A DNA stretch of 64,000 nucleotides from Serpens sp035497915 (GTDB taxonomy: Bacteria; Pseudomonadota; Gammaproteobacteria; Pseudomonadales; Pseudomonadaceae). Made by a program: the position numbers and the translations under genes. This document shows positions 50,731 to 59,854 of this stretch, piece after piece. The notes below the pieces were generated by a model, which was not told the origin of the DNA, searched no databases, and was given only the letters and a program-made list of their open reading frames with translations. The DNA is taken from NCBI RefSeq assembly GCF_035497915.1, contig NZ_DATJCS010000054.1, forward strand, positions 1 to 64,000. Direction: 5' to 3'. Positions within the stretch are counted from its first letter, which is position 1, and every line of letters starts with the position of its first letter.

Positions 50731-50861
50731 GGCTGAGCCTCACAGGAGCCGCAACTCTATGCAGCGGCCGGCCTCGATGCAACGCGCAGCCCGTGACCCG
50801 CCACGCATCCTTGCGGATGAGACCGGCCGTGTCCGCCGCGGGTTCACCGCTTCGTGAGTTT

Positions 50862-51536
50862 CTAGGCTTTCGGCGTGGCGACCTGATCACGCAGGTAGAC
50901 CGGCTGGGCCGCGTCGGCCGCCACGGCCTCGCCGCGCGCCCAGGCGAATTCGGCCAGGCGCAGCAGATCCTCGGCGTGCGGCAACAGGCCGGCATCCATG
51001 CCCAGCGCCGGGCGCACGGCCAGGCGCTCGGCGTAGCCCCAGCCGGTGCCGGCGCCGAACCAGTCGCCGGCGGCGCCGCGCGGCAGCGTCACCTGTTCGG
51101 GCGGCAGTACGGCCTCGACACCGGCCAAACGCATCTCGCCCGCCTCCAGGCGATAACAGCCCCAGTACACCTCGTCCATGCGCGCATCGATGGCCGCCGC
51201 CACCTGCTCGACGCCGCGCTCGCGGTAGGCGCGCTGGGCCAGCACCGCCAGGTTGGAGATGGGCAGCACCGGACGCTGCAGGGCGAAGGCCAGGCCCTGC
51301 ACCACGCCGATGGCGATACGTACCCCGGTGAAGGCGCCCGGGCCGCGCCCGAAGGCGATGGCGTCCACGGCGGACAGTGCGATGCCGGCCTCGCCGAGCA
51401 GCTCCTGCACCATGGGCAGCAGACGCTGGGCATGCAGGCGCGGGATCACGTCGTAGCGGCTGAGCAGGCGGCCCTCGTGCAGCAGGGCAACGGAGCAGGC
51501 TTCGGTGGCGGTATCCAGGGCCAGCAGGGTGGTCAT
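50862..51536 (-). CDS. tsaB: tRNA threonylcarbamoyladenosine biosynthesis protein TsaB
   Basis: The dimerisation partner of TsaD in t6A37 tRNA modification. 224 aa, ASKHA fold: LLALDTATEACSVALL at the start and GRGPGAFTGVRIAIGV. The ATG at 51536 (MTTLLALD) gives the usual length. The t6A product is the substrate for TcdA encoded at 25447-26247. Confidence 0.94.
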   Translation of the reverse strand: MTTLLALDTATEACSVALLHEGRLLSRYDVIPRLHAQRLLPMVQELLGEAGIALSAVDAIAFGRGPGAFTGVRIAIGVVQGLAFALQRPVLPISNLAVLAQRAYRERGVEQVAAAIDARMDEVYWGCYRLEAGEMRLAGVEAVLPPEQVTLPRGAAGDWFGAGTGWGYAERLAVRPALGMDAGLLPHAEDLLRLAEFAWARGEAVAADAAQPVYLRDQVATPKA

Positions 51537-51604
51537 CGCATCGTCCGGTGGGGAAAAAAGAGGGCCGGCATTATAAGCCGGTCGGCCAGTTGCCTGGCCA
51601 GAAA

Positions 51605-51634
51605 CGACGACGGCCCGCAAGCGGGCCGTCGTCG
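51605..51634. terminator. Terminator after adk
   Basis: CGACGACGGCCCGC (51605-51618) pairs perfectly with 51621-51634 around AA. Minus strand continues with TTTC, so it ends adk transcription moderately. Confidence 0.75.
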
Positions 51635-51649
51635 GATGCCGGGAGCCGA

Positions 51650-52297
51650 TCAGCTCAGGGCGGCGAACACCTTGGCGGTGATCTCGTCCACCGAGCCGAC
51701 GCCCGGAACCAGGCTGTACTTCGGCGTGCCTTCGGCGGCCGACAGCTTCTGGTAGAAATCCACCAGCGGCTTGGTCTGCGAGTGATAGATCGACAGGCGA
51801 TGACGCACGGTCTCTTCCTTGTCGTCTTCACGCTGGACCAGTTCTTCACCGGTCACATCGTCCTTGCCAGCCACTTTCGGCGGGTTGTACTCGACGTGGT
51901 AGGTGCGACCGGAAGCCTGGTGGAAACGGCGGCCTGCCATGCGCTTGACGATCTCCTCGTCTTCCACGGCGATTTCCAGCACGTGGTCGATGGTCACGCC
52001 GGCGGCCTTCAGGGCTTCGGCCTGCGGAATGGTGCGCGGGAAGCCGTCGAACAGGAAGCCGTTGGCGCAATCGGACTGGGTGATGCGCTCCTTGATCAGG
52101 TCGATGATGATCTCATCGGAAACCAGGCCACCGCTGGCCATCACGTCCTTGACCTTCAGACCCAGCGGGCTGCCGGCCTTGACGGCGGCACGCAGCATGT
52201 CGCCGGTGGAGATTTGCGGGATACCGAACTTTTCGGTGATGAAACGGGCCTGGGTACCTTTGCCGGCACCGGGCGCACCCAGCAGAATCACACGCAT
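51650..52297 (-). CDS. adk: Adenylate kinase
   Basis: Balances ATP, ADP and AMP. 215 aa. P-loop GAPGAGKGTQ near residues 7-16; DGFPRT and the LID domain (GRTYHVEYNPPK) without zinc cysteines. The ATG at 52297 (MRVILLGAPG) is the family start. Confidence 0.97.
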   Translation of the reverse strand: MRVILLGAPGAGKGTQARFITEKFGIPQISTGDMLRAAVKAGSPLGLKVKDVMASGGLVSDEIIIDLIKERITQSDCANGFLFDGFPRTIPQAEALKAAGVTIDHVLEIAVEDEEIVKRMAGRRFHQASGRTYHVEYNPPKVAGKDDVTGEELVQREDDKEETVRHRLSIYHSQTKPLVDFYQKLSAAEGTPKYSLVPGVGSVDEITAKVFAALS

Positions 52298-52453
52298 CGT
52301 GGTAATGCTCCTTTTGGTAAACAAGAAGTCTAATAGCCCGTCAGAGGGCCAACCCGTTATAAGGGGCTGGGCAGTGGCGCGACCGAAAATGGTCGATCAA
52401 GATACACAGCGCCTATCCCGCGTACAAGCGCCACCCCGGCGCCACTCCTTCCC

Positions 52454-55090
52454 CTATCCCGTATTGCGCAGCCCGGCGGCGATACCCGCCACGCTGACCA
52501 GCAGCGCCTGCTCGACCGGCGGATGCACCTCCGCGCCGGTTTGCCGGGAACGCGCCAAAAGCTCGGCCTGCAGCAGATGCAGCGGATCCAGATAGGTGTT
52601 GCGCACACTGATGAACTCGAGGGTCTGCGGGTTGTGTTCGAACACCCGCGACTGACCGGTCAGATTCAGAACAGCTCGCTCCGCCTGCGACAATAGGTCG
52701 CGTAGTTCCTGGCCCAGCGGTCGCAGCTCGCCCCTCACCAGACGCTCATCGTAGAGCCGGGCGATCTCGTCATCGGCCTTGGCCAGCACCATTTCCAGCA
52801 TGTCCAGCCGGGCGCGGAAGAATGGCCAACGTTCGCGCATCGCCTGCAGCAACGGTGCTTCGCCGCGCTGCAGCGCGTTGCGCAGCGCCGTTTCCCAGCC
52901 CAGCCAGGCCGGCAGCATCAGCCGCGTCTGGGTCCAGGCGAAGATCCAGGGAATGGCCCGCAGGCTTTCGATGCCGCCCTCGCGGCGCCGCGAGGGCCGA
53001 CTGCCCAGCGGCAGGCGGGCCAGCTCCTGTTCGGGCGTGGCCTGACGGAAATAATCGAGGAACCCGGGGTGGTCGCGCACCACGCCCCGGTAGGCCGCCA
53101 GGGCATCGGCGGACAGGCGCTCCATTTCCTCCCGCCAGGCAGATTCGGGTTCCGGCGGCGGCGCCACGGTCGCCTCCAGCACGGCGGCCAGGTACAGCTT
53201 GAGGTTCTGCACGGCGATCTGCGGCAGGCCGAACTTGAAACGGATCATCTCGCCCTGTTCGGTGGTGCGGAAGCGCCCGGCCACCGAGCCCGGCGGCTGG
53301 GACAGGATGGCCGCGTGGGCCGGGCCGCCGCCGCGCCCCACGGTGCCGCCGCGACCATGGAAGAGCAGCAGCTCGACGCCCTGCTCCTGGCACAGCGCCA
53401 CCAACTGTTCCTGGGCCCGATACTGCGCCCAGGCGGCGGCCAGGGTGCCGGCGTCCTTGGCCGAATCCGAGTAACCGATCATCACCTCCTGCGGGCCGGC
53501 GAGCCGGGCGCGATAGCTCGGCAGCTCCAGCAGGCGCGCCATCACCGCCCGCGCGCCACGCAGATCCGCGAGGGTTTCGAACAGCGGCACCACGCGCATC
53601 GGCCGACGCAGTCCGGCCTCCTTGAGCAGCAGTTGCACCGCCAGCACGTCCGAGGCGGCGCCGGCCATGGAAATGACATAGGAACCCAGGGCCGCAGCCG
53701 GCGTCGCCGCGATCAGCCGGCAGGTGGCGAGCACTTCGGCGTTATCCGGCTCCAGGGACTGATCGACCGGCAACAACGGGCGCGGGTTGTCCAGCTCGCG
53801 GACCAGGAAGTCCAGGCGCTGCGCTTCGTCCCAGTCCGAGTAATGGCCCAGGCCAAGGAAGCGGGTGATTTCGTCCAGCGCGGCCGCGTGGCGCCCGGCC
53901 TCCTGACGAATGTCCAGGCGCACCAGATGCAGGCCGAACACCGCCGCCCGGCGCAGGCAGTCGAGCAGGCGACCATCGGCGATCACCGCCATGCCGCATT
54001 CGCACAGCGAGCGGTAGCAGAGCGCCAGCGGCGCATACAGTTCGTGCTGCTCGCGCAACAGGCCTTCCGGCTCCGGCAGCACCTGGCGCAGGCTGGCCTC
54101 GGCCCAGTCGCGGGTGATGCGCAGGCGTTCGCGGAGCGGCTTGAGCAGCGTGCGGTACGGCTCGGGATGCTCGCCCACCGCGGCGCGCAGTTCGGCACTG
54201 GCGTCCTGCATGGACAGCTCGACCTGCAGCCGGTCGATGTCGCGCAGGTGCAGATCGGCCGCCATCCAGCGCGCCAGCAGCAGCACCTGGCGGCTGACCT
54301 CGGCGGTGACGTTCGGATTGCCGTCGCGGTCGCCACCCATCCAGGAGGCGAAGCGCACCGGCACCGCCTCCAGCGGCAGACGCTGGCCACAGTGGGTCAG
54401 GAGAGCATCGTCGAGATCGCGCAGCATGTCCGGCACCGCGCGCCACAGGGAATGCTCGATGACCGCGAAGCCCCACTTGGCCTCATCCAGCGGTGTGGGC
54501 CGCTGGCGGCGGATTTCCTCGGTGTGCCAAGCCTCGGCGATCAGCCGGCGCAGGCGCAGCCGGCTGGCGGCCCGCTCGCGCTCGGTGAGGTCGTCGTGAT
54601 CGCTGGCGGCCAGTTCGGCGGCGATGGCGTCGTATTTCTGGATCAGGCTGCGGCGCGCCACTTCGGTGGGATGCGCGGTGAGCACCAGCTCGATATCCAG
54701 CCCGGCCAGCCGGCTCGCCAGCTCGGCGGGATCGGCGCCGCCGGCCCGCAGGCGCGGCAGCAGCTCGTCCAGCACGCGGTTCTCGAAGGGTTCCGGCTCG
54801 CCGGGCGCCTGGCGCCGCACCTGATGGTGCTGCTCGGCCATGTTGGCCAGGTTGAGGAACTGGTTGAAGGCGCGCGCCACCGGCAGCAGTTCCTCCTCGC
54901 GCAGGCCGTCCAGGGTGTCGCCGAGCTGGTCGGCGGCGGCCTGCGAGCCGCGCCGCGCGCCCTTGGCGCCGGTGCGGATGCGTTCGATCTTGTCCAGGAA
55001 GTCATCGCCCAGCTGGGCGCGAATGGTCTCGCCGAGCAGTTCACCCAGCAGGTGAACCTCTTCTCGCAGGCGTGCGTCGATTTCCGTCAT
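52454..55090 (-). CDS. ppc: Phosphoenolpyruvate carboxylase
   Basis: Makes oxaloacetate from PEP and bicarbonate, replenishing the TCA cycle. 878 aa. Catalytic histidine in LTAHPTEVARRS near residue 138, GYSDSAKDAG with the active lysine, FHGRGGTVGRGGGP. C-terminus ends RNTG as usual for regulated Ppc (ends in xNTG). Confidence 0.97.
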   Translation of the reverse strand: MTEIDARLREEVHLLGELLGETIRAQLGDDFLDKIERIRTGAKGARRGSQAAADQLGDTLDGLREEELLPVARAFNQFLNLANMAEQHHQVRRQAPGEPEPFENRVLDELLPRLRAGGADPAELASRLAGLDIELVLTAHPTEVARRSLIQKYDAIAAELAASDHDDLTERERAASRLRLRRLIAEAWHTEEIRRQRPTPLDEAKWGFAVIEHSLWRAVPDMLRDLDDALLTHCGQRLPLEAVPVRFASWMGGDRDGNPNVTAEVSRQVLLLARWMAADLHLRDIDRLQVELSMQDASAELRAAVGEHPEPYRTLLKPLRERLRITRDWAEASLRQVLPEPEGLLREQHELYAPLALCYRSLCECGMAVIADGRLLDCLRRAAVFGLHLVRLDIRQEAGRHAAALDEITRFLGLGHYSDWDEAQRLDFLVRELDNPRPLLPVDQSLEPDNAEVLATCRLIAATPAAALGSYVISMAGAASDVLAVQLLLKEAGLRRPMRVVPLFETLADLRGARAVMARLLELPSYRARLAGPQEVMIGYSDSAKDAGTLAAAWAQYRAQEQLVALCQEQGVELLLFHGRGGTVGRGGGPAHAAILSQPPGSVAGRFRTTEQGEMIRFKFGLPQIAVQNLKLYLAAVLEATVAPPPEPESAWREEMERLSADALAAYRGVVRDHPGFLDYFRQATPEQELARLPLGSRPSRRREGGIESLRAIPWIFAWTQTRLMLPAWLGWETALRNALQRGEAPLLQAMRERWPFFRARLDMLEMVLAKADDEIARLYDERLVRGELRPLGQELRDLLSQAERAVLNLTGQSRVFEHNPQTLEFISVRNTYLDPLHLLQAELLARSRQTGAEVHPPVEQALLVSVAGIAAGLRNTG

Positions 55091-55211
55091 GGCTGCTCCT
55101 CCGGGCGCGATGCATCCAGCCTGAACAGTGCGACAGACAATTACAAGCCGACGCGTCTGGCGTGGGCTGAACTAGCCTTGAATCAGACAACGGATGCGTG
55201 GGGGACACGCC

Positions 55212-55550
55212 ATGAAGATTCGCGAACTGATCGGGCACTGGGAGCAGAACGCCCGGGGCCAGCTGACCCGCGAGACCTACGCCCTGCACCTGGATCTGGA
55301 GTCGGCGGCGCGCCTGAGCGCGCTGGCCGAGATGTACCCCAAGCGCAGCGTGGAGGTATTGCTGGGCGAGCTGGTGGCAGCCGCCCTGGAGGAACTGGAA
55401 ACCAGTCTGCCCTACGTCAAGGGCAGCAAGGTGGTGGCGGTCGACGAGCAGGGCGATCCGCTCTACGAGGACATCGGCCCCACACCGCGCTTCCTGGCCC
55501 TGTCCCGCCAGTATCTGCAGCGTCTCAACGAGGGGCGGAAGCCCCACTGA
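55212..55550 (+). CDS. Conserved small Pseudomonas protein, divergent from ppc
   Basis: 112 residues. Starts MKIRELIGHWEQNARGQLTR; a helical middle (YALHLDLESAARLSALAEMY, then SVEVLLGELVAAALEELE) resembles ribbon-helix-helix proteins, followed by a PYVKGSKVVAVDEQGDPLYEDIG beta segment and helix. Some relatives are annotated as pilin assembly proteins, with no support visible here. ATG at 55212 chosen with GGGGACAC upstream. Confidence 0.7.
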   Translation: MKIRELIGHWEQNARGQLTRETYALHLDLESAARLSALAEMYPKRSVEVLLGELVAAALEELETSLPYVKGSKVVAVDEQGDPLYEDIGPTPRFLALSRQYLQRLNEGRKPH

Positions 55551-55556
55551 GAACGC

Positions 55557-55883
55557 TTACTCGTTGATGACCTGCGGGGTTTCCTGGCCCATGCAGCGCA
55601 CCGCTCGCTTGCGGTTGTCGACCAGCACGCCGGTGAGACCCTTCTGCTTGGTGTCGAACAGCACCAGCACGCCATCGATGCACTGGGCGACCTGATCCGC
55701 CGGTTTCAAGGACAGCCGATAGTCTTCCCCGGGCACGGTCTTGAGCATGGTGAACTCGGCCAGCAGCAGCGCATCCGTCGGCTTGGCGATGTGCACGTAG
55801 CCGTAATAGCTGAGCACCGCGACGGTACCCACCACGGAACCCACGGCGGTGAGGATGTAGGGAATGAGGTTGCGCTCGGCCAT
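55557..55883 (-). CDS. Small membrane-anchored conserved protein
   Basis: 108 residues. One N-terminal hydrophobic helix (IPYILTAVGSVVGTVAVLSYYG) and a soluble beta-rich part with two cysteines (QCIDGVLVLFDT and RCMGQET). No recognised domain. Convergent with the preceding small gene, 6 bases apart. Confidence 0.65.
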   Translation of the reverse strand: MAERNLIPYILTAVGSVVGTVAVLSYYGYVHIAKPTDALLLAEFTMLKTVPGEDYRLSLKPADQVAQCIDGVLVLFDTKQKGLTGVLVDNRKRAVRCMGQETPQVINE

Positions 55884-55959
55884 GCTCGTATCCGGATTCA
55901 GCGAAAAAGGGAGGCAAGCTTATAGGCCCGGGGGCGGAGCGGGAAGCCCGCACCCCCCT

Positions 55960-56240
55960 GGCCGGCGTAAAGCCGGCCCTACAGGGCTGGTCACTATCCG
56001 ACAGTTCCGGGATTTAACCCGTGGGGCCGGGTTTATCCCGGCCGGGTGAGGAGCGACGCGGCAGGTGAAGGATTCGGCGCCGCCGGCCGGCGTAAAGCCG
56101 GCCCTACAGGGTTGGTCACTATCCGACAGCTCCGGGATCTAACCCGTAGGGCCGGGTTTATCCCGGCCGGATGAGGATCGACGCGGCAGGTGCAGGATGC
56201 GGCCCCGTCGGCCGGCGCAAAGCCGGCCCTACAGGGGCCC
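55960..56240. repeat. Tandem array of 125-bp REP-containing units
   Basis: The core GGCCGGCGTAAAGCCGGCC starts at 55960 and 56085, with a near copy (GGCCGGCGCAAAGCCGGCC) at 56210; the period is exactly 125 bp. Each full unit also holds GGCCGGGTTTATCCCGGCC and a shared spacer (GGTCACTATCCGACAG; GACGCGGCAGGTG). Unit differences are scattered substitutions. The array fills most of the 362-base gap between two minus-strand genes. Confidence 0.92.
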
Positions 56241-56245
56241 GCCGT

Positions 56246-57535
56246 CTACAGGATATTCGCGTAATCCGCCTCGACCCGGTCCAGGCTCAGGTGGTTGAGG
56301 AAGTTGGAGAAGCACATCCAGGCCGACAGCGCATTCATGTCACGAAACTGCGCCGGCAGGTACTTTGGTGGCGCCACCAGCCCCTCTTCCACCAGCTGGC
56401 GCAGGGTGCGCATGTCTTCCAGGGTGGTCTTGCCGCAGAACAGCAGCGGAATCTGCTCCAGCTTGCCCTGGCGCACCGCCAGCTGGATGTAGTTGTAGAT
56501 GAGGATGAAACCCTTCAGGTACGACAGGTCCTTGGTGAACGGCAGGCCGTCCGGCGCCGAGCCGCGGAACACCCGGCTGGCGTTGCCGTAGCTCTCGTCC
56601 TCCCCATAGCCCTGGGCCAGGAAGAAGCGGTAGACGTCGATGAAATCGGCGCCCTCCTCGGCCATGTGGATGGCCCGGGTACGGTTGGTCAGCTTGCGCA
56701 GGCGCGACGGGTAGGAGGCGAAGGCAATCACCTCCATGAGGATCGCCAGGCCTTCCTGGGTCACCGTGGAGGTCGGCGGACCCTTGGCCAGGAAGGTGCA
56801 GATCGGCTGGCTGAGGCCGTTCAGGGTGGTGCCCACGTGCACCAGTCCTTCGTGCACTTCCAGTGCCTGCAGGTCGCGCTCGTTGAACATCGCGTCACTG
56901 CGGATCTTGATGTAGTCGGCGCCGGCCGCCGCGTCGGCGACGATGCCGTCGGACTCGAACACCCGCACCACACCCTCGCCCCCGTCCTCACCGAACACCC
57001 GATCCAAGCGCCACTGGAGGATCTCCACCGCCTGGGCGGCGTTGAGGGTCTTGGGCTCGTCGGCCAAGTCGCCGCGGCTGGCGATGTTGTTCAGGTAGTC
57101 GGAGAGCATCAGCCCCAGGTCGGCCAGGGTCGGGTCGCCGGCGTGGAAGGCGTCCGAGGCCGCGCCGTAGAGCTCCTGGGAAATCAGCCCAAAGTCGCTG
57201 GTCCCGCGTGCCTCGAGCATGCGGATGACCATGCGGTACTCGCGGCACATGCGGCGCATGATCTGCCCGACCGGGCTGAACTGGCCGAGCTGACGGGTGA
57301 TGTCCCGCTCGATCTCCTGGAACTCGCGCTTCTTGGCCTCGGCGTCGAAGGCCAGCGGCCGGGTGTGGTAGTAGCTGCGGTCCACCTCCGGCAGGCGCTG
57401 GCCGCCAGAAGCCAGGAACGCCTGGCGGATCGAGTCGTCCCACTTCACCGCATCGAGGATGCGGATCGGCACCTGCGCCTCGACGAGACGGTCGGAGAGG
57501 TCACGCACCCTCTGCTGATAGGGATCCAGCGGCAT
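56246..57535 (-). CDS. QEGLA-motif / DUF1704 (MATCAP-like) metallopeptidase
   Basis: 429 residues. HEGLVH (HExxxH) in ALEVHEGLVHVGTTLNG near residue 228 and the family-naming QEGLA in VTQEGLAILMEV near 263 are the metal-site motifs. The same family includes the eukaryotic tubulin tyrosine carboxypeptidase MATCAP, whose zinc site uses HExxxH. Bacterial copies have been called flavohemoglobin expression-modulating proteins. The substrate in bacteria is unknown. Six bases separate it from the lipoprotein gene upstream. Confidence 0.85.
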   Translation of the reverse strand: MPLDPYQQRVRDLSDRLVEAQVPIRILDAVKWDDSIRQAFLASGGQRLPEVDRSYYHTRPLAFDAEAKKREFQEIERDITRQLGQFSPVGQIMRRMCREYRMVIRMLEARGTSDFGLISQELYGAASDAFHAGDPTLADLGLMLSDYLNNIASRGDLADEPKTLNAAQAVEILQWRLDRVFGEDGGEGVVRVFESDGIVADAAAGADYIKIRSDAMFNERDLQALEVHEGLVHVGTTLNGLSQPICTFLAKGPPTSTVTQEGLAILMEVIAFASYPSRLRKLTNRTRAIHMAEEGADFIDVYRFFLAQGYGEDESYGNASRVFRGSAPDGLPFTKDLSYLKGFILIYNYIQLAVRQGKLEQIPLLFCGKTTLEDMRTLRQLVEEGLVAPPKYLPAQFRDMNALSAWMCFSNFLNHLSLDRVEADYANIL

Positions 57536-57541
57536 ACCACC

Positions 57542-58093
57542 TCACTGCTCGGCGCGCTGCAGGCGCGCCACTTCGATGAAGACATCGGCGTTGGCCGGGT
57601 CGTCCAGGTAGGTGAAGACCTCGGCCAGCGCCGAGCGGATCAGCACGCCCTCGCCTTCGGCGGTGTCCACCGCCTCGCCGGCCAGCCGGCCGGACTCGAT
57701 TTCCCGCAGCAGGCGCGTCACGTCCAGGTTGAACAGCACCAGCTCGCCGCCACGGGTCAGCTCGAAGCCGAGGATGGCGAAATTGCCGCCCAGCCGGCGC
57801 GGCAACCCGGCCGACAGGTACCAGCGTCGGCCGTGGCGGGCCACGGTGAAACCGTATTCTTCAGCGCTGTCGAGATCGTCCGGATCCCCTTCGCTGCGCA
57901 CGGCACGGTATTGATGGTTGCCCACCCGACTGATGCGCAGGAACACGTCCTCGCCCCAGTCATCCTCGCCCTGCCAGGTGCCAAGCAGCGGAATGGGCGC
58001 CGCCTCGCTGGCCGGCAACGGTTCGCGAAAGGTCGCCAGGCAACCGCCCAGCAGCAGCACGGATGCAATCACCAGCGCATGCCAGATGCGCAT
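57542..58093 (-). CDS. Lipoprotein of unknown function
   Basis: 183 residues. Lipobox LLGGC with lipid cysteine near 18; then LLGTWQGEDDWGEDVFLRI and a beta-rich lipocalin/heme-like region, ending with a helical segment with FIEVARLQ. Start MRIWHALVIAS at 58093, preceded by GGAG. It is the first gene of the pair with the QEGLA protein. Confidence 0.7.
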   Translation of the reverse strand: MRIWHALVIASVLLLGGCLATFREPLPASEAAPIPLLGTWQGEDDWGEDVFLRISRVGNHQYRAVRSEGDPDDLDSAEEYGFTVARHGRRWYLSAGLPRRLGGNFAILGFELTRGGELVLFNLDVTRLLREIESGRLAGEAVDTAEGEGVLIRSALAEVFTYLDDPANADVFIEVARLQRAEQ

Positions 58094-58177
58094 GCCTTCT
58101 CTCCTTGTCGAAACGACCCTGAACCAAGCGTAGGGGCAGATCTTCCGCCCAGCCGCAAGCGGCGTCAAACGCCTACA

Positions 58178-58200
58178 AAAAACCGCCCGAAGGCGGTTTC
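58178..58200 (-). terminator. Terminator after lysS
   Basis: Minus strand: AAACCGCC pairs with GGCGGTTT around TTCG, followed by TTTTGTAGG. A good rho-independent terminator. Confidence 0.85.
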
Positions 58201-58213
58201 TTGTAGGCGGCGA

Positions 58214-59716
58214 TCAGTTCTGCGGACGCATGTGCGGGAACAGGATCACGTCGCGGATCGACGGTGAGTTGGTCAGCAGCATCACCAGGCGGTCGATGCC
58301 GATGCCTTCGCCGGCGGTGGGCGGCATGCCGTATTCCAGGGCGCGCACGAAGTCGGCGTCGAAGTGCATGGCCTCGTCGTCGCCGGCGTCCTTGTCCTTG
58401 ACCTGCTGCATGAAGCGCTCGGCTTGGTCTTCGGCGTCATTGAGCTCTGAGTAGGCGTTGGCGATCTCGCGGCCGCCGATGAACAGCTCGAAGCGGTCGG
58501 TGACGCTGGGATCGTCATCGGAGCGACGCGCCAGCGGCGACACTTCGAACGGATAGCGGGTGATGAAGGTCGGCTGTTCCAGCTTGTGCTCGACCAGCTC
58601 CTCGAAAATCATCGTCTGCAGCTTGCCCAGACCCTCGAAGCCCTTTACATCGGCGCCGGCCTTCTTGGCGATGGCGCGGCACTTGTCGAGGTCCTGCAGA
58701 TCCTCGGCGGAGATTTCCGGGTTGTACTTGAGGATCGAGTCGAACACCGACAGGCGTGCGAACGGCTCGCCGAAATGGAACACCTTGTCGCCGTACGGCA
58801 CGTCGGTGCTGCCGAGCACCGCGAGGGCCAGCTCGCGGAACAGCTCCTCGGTGAGGTCCATGTTGTCCTCGTAGTCCGCGTACGCGTGGTAGAACTCGAG
58901 CATGGTGAACTCGGGGTTGTGGCGCGTGGACACACCCTCGTTACGGAAGTTGCGGTTGATCTCGAAGACCTTCTCGAAGCCGCCAACCACCAGGCGCTTG
59001 AGATACAGCTCCGGCGCGATGCGCAGGAACATCGGCAGGTCCAGCGCGTTGTGGTGGGTTTCGAACGGCTTGGCCGCCGCGCCGCCCGGAATCACCTGCA
59101 GCATCGGGGTTTCCACTTCGAGGAAGCCGCGCTCGGCGAGGAACTTGCGGATGTGGGCGATGACCTGGGAGCGCACGCGGAAGGTCTGGCGAGTTTCCTC
59201 ATTGACGATCAGGTCGACATAACGCTGACGATAGCGCTGCTCGGTGTCGGTCAGGCCGTGGTGCTTGTCCGGCAGCGGACGCAGCGACTTGGTCAGCAGG
59301 CGCACCTTCTCCATGTGCACGAACAGGTCGCCCTTGTTGGAGCGTTGCACGGTGCCCTCGGCGCCGATGATGTCGCCCAGGTCCCAGGTCTTGATCTCGG
59401 CCAGAGTCTCTTCCGGCAGGGTCTTGCGATCCACGTACACCTGGATGCGCGCGCTGGTGTCCTGGATGACCATGAAGGCGCCGCGGTTGAGCATGACGCG
59501 CCCCGCCACCTTGACCGGGATGCGCTCCGCTTCCAACTCTTCCCGGGTCTTGTCCGCGTAGTTCTGCAGGATGTCGCCAGCCAGGCAGTCGCGGCGGAAG
59601 TCGTTGGGGAAGACATTGCCCTTGGCGCGCTCGGCGGCAAGTTTTTCCTTGCGCTGGGCGATCAGGCGGTTTTCTTCCTCGTGCAGGGCGTGCGGGTTCA
59701 GCGGTTGTTCGCTCAT
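58214..59716 (-). CDS. lysS: Lysyl-tRNA synthetase, class II
   Basis: 500 aa. N-terminal OB fold for anticodon binding; class II motif 2 in FRNEGVSTRHNPEFTMLEF and motif 3 in GEGIGIDRLVMLL. The start MSEQPLNPHALHEEEN at 59716 is the standard one; the frame to 59836 adds GC-rich leader. It follows prfB, as in Escherichia coli. Confidence 0.97.
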   Translation of the reverse strand: MSEQPLNPHALHEEENRLIAQRKEKLAAERAKGNVFPNDFRRDCLAGDILQNYADKTREELEAERIPVKVAGRVMLNRGAFMVIQDTSARIQVYVDRKTLPEETLAEIKTWDLGDIIGAEGTVQRSNKGDLFVHMEKVRLLTKSLRPLPDKHHGLTDTEQRYRQRYVDLIVNEETRQTFRVRSQVIAHIRKFLAERGFLEVETPMLQVIPGGAAAKPFETHHNALDLPMFLRIAPELYLKRLVVGGFEKVFEINRNFRNEGVSTRHNPEFTMLEFYHAYADYEDNMDLTEELFRELALAVLGSTDVPYGDKVFHFGEPFARLSVFDSILKYNPEISAEDLQDLDKCRAIAKKAGADVKGFEGLGKLQTMIFEELVEHKLEQPTFITRYPFEVSPLARRSDDDPSVTDRFELFIGGREIANAYSELNDAEDQAERFMQQVKDKDAGDDEAMHFDADFVRALEYGMPPTAGEGIGIDRLVMLLTNSPSIRDVILFPHMRPQN

Positions 59717-59817
59717 GGTGTCTGTGTTTCCCGTCAGGGCGCGGCGCCGTGCCGCGTCATCGCTGGGTGCGCGGGCGCACCGGGTTGTTTCGTCTGCACG
59801 AAGGCAGGCATTCGAAT

Positions 59818-59842
59818 CGGGGCGCGCCGTATGCACGCCCCG
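59818..59842. other. Hairpin between prfB and lysS
   Basis: CGGGGCGCGC and GCACGCCCCG pair with one mismatch around a 5-base loop. No T run, so not a terminator; it could slow ribosomes or stabilise the prfB-lysS message. A second stem (GGTGCG / CGCACC) lies about 50 bases farther on. Confidence 0.5.
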
Positions 59843-59854
59843 GTGGATGGGGGC

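Noticed and set aside
55960..56240. Possible CRISPR or riboswitch array
   Set aside because: Repeats are 125 bp with internal palindromes and nearly identical spacers, and no cas genes are near; it is a REP-type tandem array.
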